Shown: piece by piece, positions 42,807 through 56,269 of the stretch
Layout: every line of letters starts with the position of its first letter
Numbering within the stretch: position 1 is the first letter of the stretch
NCBI GenBank assembly: GCA_963995505.1
Contig: OZ023199.1
Coordinates: 7,125,906 to 7,189,905, forward strand
Direction: 5' to 3'
DNA: 64,000 bases
Origin: Hypericum androsaemum
Lineage: Eukaryota > Streptophyta > Magnoliopsida > Malpighiales > Hypericaceae
The notes under the pieces: generated by a model
What the model was told of the DNA's origin: nothing
Database searches by the model: none
The model's input: the letters and a program-made list of their open reading frames with translations, nothing else
Position numbers and translations under genes: made by a program

Positions 42807-43508
42807 GAAAACCCCTCTGTCACTACCCCTTCCCTACTTATTTACATGGCACCTCTCGAAGCCATACAACCCCCCCATAGGCACGTTAACCCCTTCCAAA
42901 CCTCTTAACCCAACCATCCTGGACACGTCATCCTTGAAGAGAAAATTACCAGCCTTCATAGCTCTGCTCATCTCCCAGAAAAAACCCAAAGATGATTTCC
43001 CTAAATCAGAAAACCCAAAAATCAAAATTGCCCCAAATCTATTTTCAATTAATGGTGATTCTTCTTCTCCTAGTGTTGTTTCAGGTGCTCTTCTGCTGGG
43101 TTTGTGCTCCTACGTGGCTGCTATCGCTAAGAGGCATGGCAGGCAACGAAAAGTGCTTAAACCGCATGTTTTTGGTGGCCATGTCATTGGTCCACCTCTG
43201 GATTTTCCTCTTTCCTCTCAAGATGCAGGTAACTCTACTCCCTCTTCCCGGGTGACAGCTATTAAATCCATGAATCACATCGCTTAGAACTGTCAGGTAT
43301 TGGGCCATTTCGTGACAGTTCAAACCCTGAAAGGCCTCGTTAGAAAAATTTCCCCTACTGCAATTTTTCTCACGAAATGAAACAAATATCTAAAAAACTC
43401 AAAAATTGCGTCGCTGTTGTAAGTTCATTTTTAGCTTTTATATTGACGCAGTGTGTCAGTCGGGAGGTCTTGGCCTTTGGTGGAACGACCCACTAGATTT
43501 TAAAATTC
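42807..43508 (+). pseudogene. LINE, 5' part (copy B)
   Basis: Counterpart of 5639-6340. Here the frame is open from 42805 to 43287 (160 codons) and includes KPLNPTILDTSSLKRKLPAF, SGALLLGLCSYVAAIAKRHG and SMNHIA before the shared TAG stop; the endonuclease start (NCQVLG, TVQTLKGLVRKI, GGLGLWWNDPLDF) follows. The equivalent of A 6341-6683 is deleted, with TTC at both break ends, which removes the LINE-E2 border. Confidence 0.7.
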
Positions 43509-44743
43509 GCTCATTAGAGTGACAAAACTAAAATAGCAATGGCCTTGTTTACTAATTAACGCTTTCGCTCATCAATTAGACCTAGAACTAAACGAATCCC
43601 AATTATGAAGATTCCTCCTAACATGTTGTCCTTATAATATTATTAAGACATCTCATTAAGACCTAAGAACATGCTAGTTGGTTCTTTTCATCAATTCTAG
43701 TACCTTTTGGTCTACTATCATCAATTCAAATCATTATCTAAGTGATCAATTTAGATTAAGCATTAAGCACACCAATGAAAAACTATTACGAAAAATATTC
43801 AAACCACAATTCAACATAGGCAATTAATCACATATTTAGGGAATCACACCCACAAGAGATCTACTCGCTAATGTAATCGTGAAGCACATGATATTAATAA
43901 AAGATATAACAACGAATAGCATAAAATATAGAGATAGAGAAAACTTCGTCGTTCGAGCAAGCCTCGCCAATCTCCTCCACGTAGCTACCCGGAATCGTGA
44001 CTTTATTATTGATCAAAAGTAGTCTCAAGTAGCAGGAATAATGGTGAAAACCTAAGAGCTAATGGCCTATATATAACTAAGAAAACTAACTCGAGAATAG
44101 GAAAACCTAGAAGAGGTTAACCTAAACTAGAAGTCCTAATAGCCAATCACAAGAGGCTTAGAATAAGAAAAATAACTAAAACATAATGTTCTAGGGCCAA
44201 AACAGCAGGCCCGAAGTAGTAGAATCATAGACGGGTTAAAACCTGACAAAATTGGAAGCTGCAGAAAATTTGGAATCAGAGACCCAGCGGCCGCCGGGTT
44301 CCTGGCGCCCGCCGGGTTCGCGTGGTTTTTTTCTTTCAGTGGCTGCTAGATGCCTGGTACCCGCTGGGTCCTTCATGTTTCAACTTGAATCTTCATTTTT
44401 TCTATTTTTGACCCTCTTTTGCTCCGAATTTGACCTCAACTATTAGAGTAAAAAATGTAGATCTCTCTTCAAGCTTTCCAATAATATCTCATCTATTATA
44501 ATCTGATGGTCAAGTAGAAAGTTATGGCTCTTGCAATATAGTCCCTCAGAATCACTCATTCAATAGCCCCTACGGAGCTTAACTTTCCTGTCACAAAATA
44601 AGACAAAGGGTAGAAATCTACTCCATGACTCAAATACATGAAAACGATATAAAACTCATTGGAACAAGGGGACACTGAACAAAAATATGACTAATTACAC
44701 ACGAAACACTTAACAAAATATGAGTATTCACAAACTCATCACA
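43509..44743 (-). repeat. E2 3' LTR (copy B), truncated
   Basis: Matches A 6684-7918; the LTR's 3' terminus was removed by the 343-bp deletion. Confidence 0.8.
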
Positions 44744-44755
44744 CCCCCACACTTA

Positions 44756-46176
44756 TTTCCTTGCTTGTCCTCAAGAACATGCTACAAATTGTTGGCCCCC
44801 TAGCAACAGTGAACTATCCAGAGAAAATCTCATATCAGTTCAATTCTGCAATTCACGTCCATCCCACAAATTAAAGCAGTTCCTTAAAAATTTTATCATT
44901 TAGAAAGCAGTGAAGATTACTAGGAACAGTACCGCATTAAGCACACGACATGAAGATATAATTAAGAATACATTGCTCTATCATTTCACCTAGCTCCAAA
45001 ATAGTTAAAGGTTAGCGGTTAGCCTCACTCATTTGGCATCTTAGGACTAACTCGCACATATTGGCAGGCCGAGTCACATAACTCAATTTTTTATAGCTAC
45101 CTCCAGGAATCTTTGAGTTCGTCCCGATTAGGCTGGAGTTCACCCCTACCAAGATCCATCTTTCTATTTTTATAGATCTTTCCATTCCTCACATCCACAT
45201 TCCACAATCCACTTTCCACATTCCGCATATAACATTACACATTCCACAACCAATTCCATTCATTCCATTTTCATCAATTCTTTTTCTTTTCCCCCTTTTT
45301 TTCACATGCCACTTTCCTTTCCTTCTCCTTTTGGACTGCGGCTTTGCTCCAATTTATTGACCTAACCGCTACCCTTCGCCCAAAAATCTTTTTTTTAAAT
45401 TTGTTTTTGGCAGCAAACACATCACTCGGTTAGACTCACAAGTTAGCTAAAACCTTTTATTATAAGGGTGGGGTTTGGTAACTAAGAGCGGCTTCCCTTA
45501 ACTATTCATGTGTTCTCTTAGTCCTGTACTTAGCAATCGCTTAATCTAATTATGAGATTTTGAAAAGCAAGAACTACTTCTCAATATGGATTTAATCCTA
45601 TCTTTGCTATTCTTGTCCTGACGTGAACCTTCTTTAGGATCTTCAGTTGCTAGGAAGCCGAGGGTGAGGTTTCATCATCTTGCTTATGAAACCAAATAAA
45701 CCACAAAACACTCCTAAATTCTGACCTAGACTCGATCACACATGTCAGAAAAAAATGAAAACACACGTTTGACACCCCCCAAACACTTATTGAACACATT
45801 GTCCTCAATGTAGGGGCAAGACACTAGCAAACATTACAAGACATTTGAAATAAAAACATAAAGACAACATATTACAAACACAATTATAAAGAAAAGAAAG
45901 GGAAGTGGACTGATACGGTCCTGTCAATCTTGAGAAGGAGGTGGTGAGGAAGGCAGGTGAGCATTTTGCTTCCTTTGCCTTTGACGCGCATTGAATTTTT
46001 GTAGGGACTAGTGAATTCTGCTTAAGCTTTGTTTTCCTCTTCTCGAAACCTCCTGCAATGACCATCAAGACACAAAATATAAAAAACAATACTGAAGGAA
46101 ACACAAAATTAAAAAAATAAATACTATACGTGCTAATTTAGAGTCGTTAGCTTGACTGTGTTACTTCTGGTGCCCT
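44756..46176 (-). other. E2 3' non-coding region (copy B)
   Basis: Counterpart of 7931-9348. Contains the ttccac/attcc low-complexity run (about 45168-45295) and the hairpin at 45795-45812. No gene seen. Confidence 0.55.
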
Positions 46177-47017
46177 AAGGTTGACGAAGGTGTCCATAGG
46201 TTGCTTGGAACTCTACTTCATTCAGGCCTGTATAAAGGAGTAGCTTGCCATTATGGAAATCCACTATTGTATGACAAGTGTTGAGGAATGGACATCCCAG
46301 AATCAGTGGGTAATTTTTATTGGCAGCATAATGGTTTCTTCATAGTTTGATCTGCAAGCTAAAGCATCGAGGGGACATCCCCCGATTTGATTTCCCTGAG
46401 AGTAGCCAAAGGCATAAGATTAACGTTGGCACCCAAATTATGTAAGCAATGTGCAAACTGACACCGTCAATAGTGCAAGAAATACTAAAACTCGCTGGAT
46501 CTTTTAATTTTGGCGGTATGTCATTTGATACCAATGGAGTCATCTTGCCATCATTCTGCTTCTTCTTCCCTGCGATGATCTCTTTAAGGAACTTGTCATA
46601 TTGGGATCTTTGATCTAACATCTCCAAGAATGAGACATGGCTTTATGAATTCAAGGATCTTCTCATCGATCATTGTGTTCTTCTTGACTTGTTGAGATAG
46701 TGGTGGAGGAATATAAGAATCCTCTTTTTCACTAATTTGGGCTGATTCCTCCTTCTTTTCAACAACTACCTCTTATTGTATGGCTGACTTGATCGGTTCA
46801 GCACATCCTTTTGAGAAGTACTTGTTCTCGAGTGGTGGCCTTCTCAAGAGTCTTTGATGGAATGGAGGTGGCGGGATATAAGGTGGTGGAGGAATATACA
46901 GTTCATCTTCCTCATCAACACTCCTCAATGTGATGGCCATCACTTGTCCTCGCAGGTTCGACTGCGTGTTGCTGGGTAGGGAACCTATTGGCCTTCGAGT
47001 ATTTACTGTAGCCAAAT
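46177..47017 (-). pseudogene. E2 gag C-terminus and protease (copy B)
   Basis: Counterpart of 9349-10286. ATVNTRRPIGSLPSNTQ, VMAITLRSVDE (here NLRGQ is intact, unlike copy A), PPPPYIPPPP, PPKLKDPASFSISC, then a 1-base change shifts the frame at the catalytic segment. The deletion near 46331 removes the EDVLIKVDKY-DFMVLD stretch. More damaged than copy A. Confidence 0.75.
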
Positions 47018-47026
47018 TTCTAAGTT

Positions 47027-48384
47027 GGAATAAGTTTATTTAAGTACCCTGTAGTTTTACCTGTTTCTCCTGGAGTACCATATGGTTCTAAATTGGTATT
47101 TTAGTACCCTGTGGTTGACCACCTATTTTTCGGGCAGGTCCAGGGCAGCTACCCATCAAAACTCACCCGAAATGACGTCATTTTGAGATGACGTGGAGGA
47201 TATGTGGCGGATGACTTTCTTAAGTTACAGCTTATGTGTAATATGGAAAATTATCTAAATAATCCCTAAGCTTATTTATATTATATAGAAACTAGTCCTC
47301 AGTGTAATATGGAAATGACCAAAATCAAAAGTAAATCAAACTAACCAAAATCAACAACACAACCAAGAACATCGAGAACAACAACAACAACAAAAACCAA
47401 TTCTCTTCCTTCCTTTTCATCTTCTACACAAAATTGCTTAACTGACTCTCTTATTCTCCTCCTTAAACAATAGCAATTCCAATTCGACACAACCCTCAAT
47501 TAACAGCAAGCACAATCAAGAGGAGTAACCAATCCAAAAGCCAAAAAGTCCATCAATTCTATAATAGGAATTAGACCACACACCTGAGCGGCGTCTGCGT
47601 CTGTTGGGCCACAGGAGATGACGTGGAAGGAGGAGCGAGTAGCCTTACCTATAGCAGAGCCACGGGTTGCATCGGCTGGGATTCCACAGGGACAAATGAG
47701 GCAGAGGAGACTGTGCCATCGGTGGGGAGGCGGAGGCGGCGGTTGGGCCCAAAAAAACTGGGTCTTGAACTCCGCGGGTGTCAAATTAGAGAACTGGGTG
47801 ACTCGTGCTCCTCCCTCATCGCCTAGCTCTTCCCGAACTTCCTCTTGAAGAGGGAAAAGTGGTGGTGGTTTGCACCTAGGAGGTCTGGCAAGGCGGAGGA
47901 GACTGTGCCATCGGTGACCTGTCAGATGAGGGGGTCCACCTCCTCGGCGTGGATCTGGGCAGCAAAGAGGAGGAGAGAGAGAAGGAGGGGAGAGATCTTC
48001 TTCAATAGTGGGGCAGGGCGGGGTGGTGCGGCGGTGAGCAGTAACCCAACAGTCTATTATTTTTGGTATTTTTGGGTGTTCTTGGTTTATTCTGTTAGTG
48101 TTCTTGGTTGATTTTGTTCTTGATTTGGAGTGTTCTTTATTGTTGGGATCGTACAGGTAATTTACTAGAGTACACGCCAACTTTTAACAAGAAAACTTTA
48201 TTGCCACGTGTCTTCCACGTCATCTCAAAATGATCTCATTTTGGGCGAGTTTGGAAGGGTAGCTGCTCTGGACCTGCCCAAAAAATAGGTGGTCAACCAC
48301 AGGGTACGAAAATACTAACTTAGAACCACATGGTACTCCAATCAAAATGGGTGAAACCACAGGGTACTAAAATGAACTTATCCC
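47027..48384. mobile_element. Non-autonomous Mutator-like element (MULE), copy B
   Basis: 1358 bp, the same length as in copy A, with the same 9-bp target repeat TTCTAAGTT at 47018-47026 and 48385-48393. The left end reads GGAATAAG instead of GGGATAAG, a single substitution at the third base. TIRs are 47027-47218 and 48193-48384. A minus-strand frame is open for 226 codons (48180-47500); in copy A the same frame has two stops near its start. No length change at all in an otherwise deletion-rich copy is notable. Confidence 0.9.
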
Positions 48385-48393
48385 TTCTAAGTT

Positions 48394-49527
48394 CAATCTC
48401 CATCTTTTTCAGTTGCATAGCTTGCCTCTTGAGGAATGTCTCTATCTCTTATTGGTGGGCTTTCAAACGATTAATCCACTGCATAGTTATACTTTGTTGT
48501 TGGATGGACTGCTGGACCACCCTCACCAATTGATCGATCATCGAGAAAATGTTGACTTGGTCTCCCACCAGTTGATCAATCTTCTCACCCATTTCTTTGA
48601 CTTGATCTCCCAAATATGGCTTCCCAGGTTCTTGCTGGCAACCAATATTGTTTATGCTTTTCCCAAACCGAGAGAAATTTGGTTGGGTTTTGATTTGGTT
48701 AGAATAACTTAAACCCCCTAGTGTCTTATCAATAATGGCCTGAAGTTCCTCTAACACTGGGCAATCCGTAGTGGCATGTGCTTCTGGATATAGCTGACAA
48801 GTTTCTTGGACTGCAGCTGCTTTGGCCTTGCCATTGGCTGGCTCTTCAAACCTTTTGGCGAGTGCCTCTAGTTTAGCTTTAAGTTTGGCAGTGGCATACT
48901 GCGTCCACCCCTCGGGTTGACTCTTTTTGGGGCTGCTTCACGCATTCAGTTGGCCAGATACCATTAACCTGAGCCATCTCCTCCTTTAAACGAGCAGCTT
49001 CATCAACAGTCATCCTTAAGAACACCCCCCTGAGATGAGGCATCGATTTGAGCACGGGATGGGCCATCTAACCCATTATAGAAAATCTTTATGAGGTTCT
49101 TTTGGGTTATGCCATATTGAGGCAAGGCCCTTTATAGGTCCATAAAGTATTCCCAAGCTTCATATATACTCTTTCCATCACCTTGTATAAATGTGTTGAT
49201 TTCTCCCATTAGTTTTGCTGATTTGGCCATAGAGAAGAACTTTCGAAGGAAAGCACGGGCCAAATCAATCCAATAATTATCTCTCATTTCAATGCCTTGT
49301 ACCAAGCACAAGATCTGGAAAGACTTAGCAGCCTCAGGTGGTTGCTGCACACCATTAGGGTTCCCATCCCAAGTAGGAATGGATGATTCAAGTAGTGTCC
49401 TTCTTTGTGGAGCGTTCAGCAGAGCCTGATTCACACAATCTTTCAGATTGTGTGCCATTAATCTAGTTTGGTTCCTCCTTTCTTGGCTAATTACCCTTTT
49501 GAGAACTTCGATGTCGATCTCAAGCAC
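48394..49527 (-). pseudogene. E2 gag (copy B)
   Basis: Counterpart of 11663-12875: RRTLLESSIPTWDG, FLRKFFSMAKSAKLMGEI, YEAWEYF, the shared TAA stop at 49129-49131, then IDRMPHLRG-type text shifted by one extra C near 49027 and the DQVKEMGEKIDQLV region. A second indel near 48895 breaks the frame again. Confidence 0.75.
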
Positions 49528-49670
49528 AGTGCCTACATCAAGGTCTAGTCCTTCACTCCGGGTTCTTACAAAGCACTAGGGAATCCTGCAAAAGAAAGCA
49601 AACAAAATTAACAAGTATGCTACACAAAACCAATTATTTTTGATTTTGTGTCCTAAAATATCAGTCTCCA

Positions 49671-49682
49671 TTAACGGCGCCA
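49671..49682 (-). other. Primer binding site of E2 (copy B)
   Basis: TGGCGCCGTTAA on the minus strand, three bases from the LTR end CATCA; same as in copy A. Confidence 0.7.
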
Positions 49683-49685
49683 ATT

Positions 49686-50860
49686 TGATGTATGAGAAAT
49701 TGAGAACAATCAAATGCCTAACCAAATAGTATACTGGAAAGTATGATTCTCAAACTGAGAGTTAGAACACAAAAAACTTAAGCACTCAATCAGTTGTAGC
49801 ATAAAAATAAAAGGTGTAGTACGAATTAAAGGAAAGAGTTTGTGAGAATAAAGCGAACTATAGTGGTAAAAAGATAAGTTGTGAATCAATCAAGACAAAA
49901 GGAGCATGATGCCCATATGGATTAACTACCGACGTCGAGGTTATGGTCCTTATAAAGTTCTAACTAGTACCCGGAGCGCCCTAAAGTATCTCCCTAACAC
50001 TTTCGCTCATTAAAGGGACAAAAACTAAGATAGCAAAGGCCTAGATTACTAATTAATACTTTCGCTTATCAGTTAGACCTAAAACTAAACGAATCTCAAT
50101 TATGAAGATTACTCCTGATGAGTTATCCTTACAATATTAAGACGTCTCCTTAATACCCAAGAACATACTAATTGATTCTTTTCATCAATTCTAGTGCCTT
50201 TCGGTCCTCTATCATTAACTCGAATCATAATCTAAGTGGCCAATTTAGATTAAACATTAAGTACACCAATTAATAACTATTACGAAAGATATTCGAACCA
50301 CAATTCAACATTGGCAATTACTCACAAATTCAGGGCATCGCACCCACAAGAGATCTACTTGCCAAGCGTAATTGTGAAGCACATGATAGTAATGAAAGAC
50401 ATAATAACTAATAGAATAAAAGATAGAGATAGAGAAAGCTTAGTCATTCGAGCAAGTCTCGCCAATCTCCTCCACGTGGCTACCCAGAATCATGTCTTTT
50501 TATTAATGATCAAAAGTAGTCTCAAGTTGCAGAAATAATCGTGAAAACCTAAGAACTAATGGCATACATATAGCCTAGCAAACTAACTTGAAAATAGGAA
50601 AACCTAAAAGAGGTTAACATAAACTAGAAGTTCTAATAGCCAATCACAAGAGGCTTAGAATAAGAAAAATAACTAAAAATGTTCTAGGGCCAAAACAGCA
50701 AGCTCAAATCAGTAGAATCCGAGATGGGTTAAAACCCGAAAAGTAGGAAGCTGCAAAAATTTTGGAATCGGAGACCCGGCGGCAGTTGGGTTCCTGGCGC
50801 CAGCCCGGTGTCCTTCATGCTTCAGCTTGAATCTTGGTATTTTCTATTTTTGACCCTCTT
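49686..50860 (-). repeat. E2 5' LTR (copy B), outer end truncated
   Basis: Counterpart of 12956-14124 with the same truncation point (GACCCTCTT then LINE). It keeps 6 bases (near 50085) lost in copy A. Confidence 0.8.
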
Positions 50861-53718
50861 AAAAGAAGGTTTTTTGGCATGACCTGAAACAAATTTGCAA
50901 AAACTCTCGTGATGCCTGGATGATTATTGTTGACTCAAACTTGGTTCCTACTCCACCCCTGATTTATGGCAAATGCCCCTTTTGAATAACTTTATCCATG
51001 ATTCTATACTAATGGACCTTGGTTTTAAGGGCAACTAATTTACATGGTCCAATTATAGATTCAATAATAATAATATAATTCATCAACTTGACCGAATGAT
51101 CATTAATGTCAATTGGATCAGTTGGTTTATGACCCTTTTCTCGGTTCTGACCATTGTTATCTACTTTTGGACACAAGTTTCTCATAATTTTTAAAGCGAC
51201 CGTTCATGTTTGAAGCTTTGTGGACTAAGGAAGTTGGTTGTAACCAGGAAATTAACAAATGAAAAGTCTAGAAATCATGGAAGAGAGAGAAAATATCCAA
51301 AATGTTTTTTAGAATTTGGTTTTCGTTCGGGTGAAAACTCAAATCTTTTCATTAGTGATTCCTTTAAATATCTTGGGTCCAAGTCAATTTTGTAGGTACA
51401 TCTATTAATCAAATAAATTTGGTTAGGGTGGTGGTCAATTCAATTTGGTTTGGTCTTGAAAGGATTGATTGGATTGATTTTTCATTTCACTAATTGGATT
51501 GATCTTCCTTTTCATTATCAATAAAGCATTTTGTTCTTATATTCACTCGGCTGTTTATTTAATACGCACTCGATAAACCCAATTTTTCCTATATGAATGA
51601 GCAATTTAAAATGGACCACTTTGTATAATGATTCTATATTGTGGAGCAGAAATATGAATGAATGTAGGTGAGCTAGGATTGATTCCCTCAACTCTCAATT
51701 GTAAATTATTCAGCAGCTCATGCCATGACTTGCAAGGACTAAGAAGTGGAGAAGAAAAGAGAATGATCTAAATTGCATGGAGGAGATGTACTAGCATCAA
51801 AGGTCCGAAGTCAAGTTGTTCAATTTTAGGGACCGCAACACTTCTTTTTTCCACACAACAGCTACACATAGGAGGCAGGTAAACCAGATTATCAAACTTA
51901 AACTCTCTTCTGATGTGTGGAATGATGATGATCAGGTTAGTAAATTATCAATCCATAATCATTTTAAGTCTCTATATTCTCAACATGCTACTACTGATGC
52001 TAATCATATTATCCATATTATTCCTAAATTGGTTTTTAATAAGATGTTTGCTAGTCTCATTATTCCCATCTCTACTGAGGAAGTAAAATCATCAGTTTTT
52101 TATAGGGAGGGACCAAGCCCCCTGGTCCTGATGATTTCTTTGGTATTTTTTTTCAAAAATTTTGGCATAATATTTCGTATGATCCGATACTCTAGTTAGC
52201 AACTTATTTGATACCAAAGTTATTCCTCGGGATTTAAATAGAACTTTTATCACTCTTATCCCTAAATTTACTAATCATGTTGACCTACATAACTTTGGAC
52301 TTATTGGGCTTTGCAGCGTTGCCTACAAAATTTATTCTAAGGTTTTATAGCTAACACATTAAGACCCTGGATGGATTCCCTCATTAGAGATTATCAGGGT
52401 ACTTTTGTGAAAGATAAATGCATCCAGCATAATATAATTATTGCCCATGAGGCCTTCCACTGTTTTAAGTCTGAAGGTAGGAAGAAAACTAAACATATGG
52501 CCATTAAACTTGACAAAAAAAAGCTTATGATTTGGCCAATTCGTCTTTTTGGGGAAAGTGCTTAAGAAATTAGGTTTTCTGAGGAAGATCATCGCTTGTT
52601 TCATGAGTTGCATTTCTTCTCCTACTTTTAGCATTTTGTTTAATGCCAGACCTATGCCTGTTTCATTATAATATGAGCATCAGATAGGGGAATCTCCTAT
52701 CCCTTTTTCTTTTTCTTTTTATTTCTGATGCTCTCTCCCATTACATCTGTAATGCTTATTTTGAAGATGATTAATGGTTTTCCTCTTAATAGACATTGCC
52801 ATGTTTTGACCCATATTCTCTTTGCTGACGACACTTTGCTCTTTGGCAGAGCTACTGTTGATGAAGCGGTGGCTGTCTTGATTTCTCTTCTTCTTCTTGG
52901 CAAGAGATAAATTTTAACAAATCTCGTATTTGCTTCTCTCTTCTAGAATCTGATGCCAATAAGCTTCTTATTGCAAATATTTTGGGCATGCCTCGGATAA
53001 AGGCCAATGCTAGGGTTCATTTTTGATAGGATATGGCACAAAAATTTATTTTTTAAACAAAATCTCCTATATATGGTAGGTCAAAAAGTATTAGTCAAGG
53101 TCATGCTCTCCTCAATGTCATGCTATATCATGCAGTGCATGTTGTTCCCTTCTACATTTTGCACTAAGCTCAACAGCTTAATCTTGAATTTTTGGTGGTC
53201 GGGTGATGTCTCAACGAAAAAATCCATTGGATTAGTTGAAATCGACTGACTTATTCTAAAAAGTCAAGTGGCATTGGTTTTAAATATTTGAGACAGATCA
53301 ATCTTGCCCTCTTGGAAAAACAAGTTTAAAGGTTATATAATTCCCATGACTCTCTATTTTAAGATTCTGAAAGGGTTATATTTTTCTTTTTCTAATTTAT
53401 TGCAGGCTTCTCGAGGGTCCAGCCCTCATGGGTTTGGAGCAGCTTGGTTAAAGGCATTCGGGCCCGTTCTGATGGCATTGTCCACAAGGTTTGGAATGTT
53501 TGAATAAAAATGTTTGGAAGGAATCCATGGGTGCTTAGAATGCCCAATAACATAATTGTTTCTTCTATTCCTCCTGGATCTTCCAATGTGATTGTTGCTT
53601 ATTTGATTGGCTCTTCTACGAGCTTCTGGAAGTTTGATATCTCGCAACATTCTAAGAATGGTTCTTATTCTATAAAGATGGGATACCAGGTTATAAAATC
53701 CAGATTACCCATTGATGT
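50861..53718 (+). pseudogene. LINE ORF2, endonuclease end to RT and downstream (copy B)
   Basis: Counterpart of 14125-17071: endonuclease C-terminus (MDLGFKGN, FTWSN), pre-RT (51816-52199), RT blocks (52371-52565), FADD at 52815-52860, GSYSIKMGYQV. An in-frame loss of 84 bp (28 codons) near 53647 removes the segment between FDISQ and HSK. GCAA is present at both break ends. The LINE is then cut by E4 at 53719. Confidence 0.85.
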
Positions 53719-56209
53719 TGTCACGACCCAAATTCGTGGTCGGTGACTGGCGCTAGATCATGTCAAACTTAATATAATAAACCACAACCTAGCAAGCCTT
53801 AAATCATACCAAATCATTCTTATTACCAGGATTGTCAAAATCTTTTTTTTCACAACAAACAAACATATTTATCGTGTCCAAAATCTTGTAGGCATTGGAG
53901 TACACATCTCCAACGTCATATCATCAAACTCATCATTTAAAAACATAAACCTAAATTTACACATACATTACATATTATCATTAATCTAAGATCATATGTC
54001 AAAGACCAACAAATATGTACAATGGAGCGACCTAGATTACAAAGACAAAGACCATCCGGAGACCTTTGAACGTAGCCCGAGAAAGAATGACAACGGGCTG
54101 AACTCTAATAAAAAAGCTTCTCCAGAGGCAAACCACAGCTCAAATCTCTTCACCTATGGATTGAAGTAAGGGATAAGTGCTTTGAAACACTTAGTAAGTA
54201 AATATTATAAGTAACATGTATTTAACCAACCAGTCGTTCCCATCAAACCCAACCAAATACTAACACACAACTAAGACAACAAAAGACCACTTCACAGATA
54301 AGGTCATCAAAGAATTCAAGTATCACACGTAATCAGAATTTCAGATAGACTTTCACAGAACATATAACACAATTCGGATAAACTTCAGATAGGTCTAGAT
54401 AGTGTCACTCCCACACCGACACGAGGATACCATATCTTAAAGGCGCCATCAGAAACCAACCCCGCCGGCCAAATATCATATCGTATACATATCCTCAAAA
54501 TATGTGCACATATGCCAACATCCCCGGTTGGTCACGGGTAGACCTCATCATCCGCCATCACACAAATCACATACCAAACTTTTTAAAATTCAGATACATA
54601 CATAGACAATCCAAAAGAAACCTCAATTATCAAATAGACCAAAACCAAACCCAATACCACATTTCATGTCATTCAAAAGTACGCCAAATAAAGCACATCA
54701 CCCACATCTAGTTAACTAAACACATGTTACAAAGAATATCCACTTACAAGATAATGGTTGTTCAAACCATTCAAAGAGAAATTCCTTGCTTCGTTTTACA
54801 ACTCGTGGCACTCGGATTCAAACGTCGGTTAACTAGTCAAAAGAATAATTATCCACTATCATTACCACCCTCTTTAATATGTAAATAGATCTTAGGAAAC
54901 GTAAAACTTCATTTCTTAATTTGCAATTTCGGCCACCAGAAATACTTGATCTAATCCTTATCAATTATACAAAATACATCACCTTCATTTCTTTCTAATT
55001 ATTTTTCGGTTTCATGTCTTCTTCTTCTTTTTCCTTTCTTTGATTAACAAGTATATTTCTTCAACTTCTCATTTCCTTAATTAAGACCGATCTTAGTTCT
55101 ATCTCGATTCAACAAGATGCTAAAACATGACAAATGCTTCTAACGTAAATAAATTAAGTTTAACTTATTTACAGTTCCAACTATACTCTCTTTTGGGTAT
55201 ATTTCATGATATCGCAACTGATTTCTATTATATTGCTCAATTTCTTTTATACAATTACAACCTTGGAAATCCTAATTCATTCACTAGTTCATAAGATTTA
55301 GATACCTTGTACCTTTTGTAAATACACACAAGGCCATGCTCTTATTTATTTATCACACCTCATATGGATTTCTAACTAAAATGGTTACTCTTCTATTATG
55401 TCGATCCACTAAATTTCATAATCCATATATCAATTTTAAAGCATTCAATTACTTACCTTTTAATGTTTATTTCCATTATCGTCTTCAAATTCTAATCTTC
55501 TCTATTGTATGCGTTTTCTCTTTCTTTTGTGGTTTGCCGAGGAACTTTAAACATTATAATTTATATCAGTTCCACTCTCTTTTGGATTTCCACCAGCCTA
55601 ATATATTTAATTGTTTTTACCATTGTTCGCTGTCAACTTCTTAATCCACCACGTTTCTTTACTTCTCTATTCATGGTTATCCCAAATTTACCACCTATTC
55701 ACTTTCTTATTGTATTGCCACGTTTCCCTTTTTTTTTTTTACTCTTATCCAACTCTATAAGCTATAATTCAACTAGTTCTTAATCTGTCTCACTTTTATT
55801 TACAAATCTTCTCACTGTACAACTAAATATACTTTACCTAATTTACCGAACATAATATGGCTAATCACGAAATTGAATAGTAAATTTAAAATTTAGTTTA
55901 ACTTAAATAAAATCACATAACAAATTATTTTTACAAATATTTCCAATACTGACGAAATCAGACTTATATCAAAGTACCTTAAATTCTTACTTTGTTCCAG
56001 CTAGATTATTTCATAAATCACAAAACTCAAAGAAAACAGTTATAGATCTAAATGTTATAAATCCACACAAATTGGAATCACCTAATTTGAAGTCCGGATG
56101 GAGGAAGTTATGCCTATTTTTACCGAATAATGACGGACTAAGCCTAAACCCTTCCAAAACCAACCTTATTATGTTGTAACCAGTTTGGTTGAAGGGTGAG
56201 TGTATCACA
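53719..56209 (-). repeat. E4 3' LTR (copy B)
   Basis: 2491 bp; same ends as 17072-19538. GC-rich island at about 54395-54545 with the palindrome at 54500-54513. It shares several base states with copy A against the 5' LTR, for example the 'catatcgtatacat' reading, as expected for the same LTR. Confidence 0.9.
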
Positions 56210-56222
56210 TTCTCTCCTCCTT
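56210..56222 (-). other. Polypurine tract of E4 (copy B)
   Basis: AAGGAGGAGAGAA on the minus strand, directly before TGTGATAC. Confidence 0.75.
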
Positions 56223-56269
56223 ATAAAATTCGGTCCCCGAATTTGCTTAATTGAAGGTTAACTTACTTG

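Larger units (their letters stand above)
43509..50860 (-). mobile_element. E2, Athila/Tat-like gag-protease retroelement (copy B)
   Basis: Counterpart of 6389-14124. 3' LTR 43509-44743 (outer end deleted), G-rich tract 44744-44755, hairpin 45795-45812, protease and gag C-terminus 46338-47017, MULE 47027-48384, gag 48394-49527, primer site 49671-49682, 5' LTR 49686-50860. Extra losses of about 71 bp (in protease) and 20 bp (upstream of it) compared with copy A. Confidence 0.85.

Noticed and set aside
47500..48180. 226-codon frame as a host gene
   Set aside because: It lies wholly inside the MULE, starts at a TTG in the TIR-side DNA, is interrupted in copy A, and its proline/arginine-rich content fits GC-rich captured DNA.
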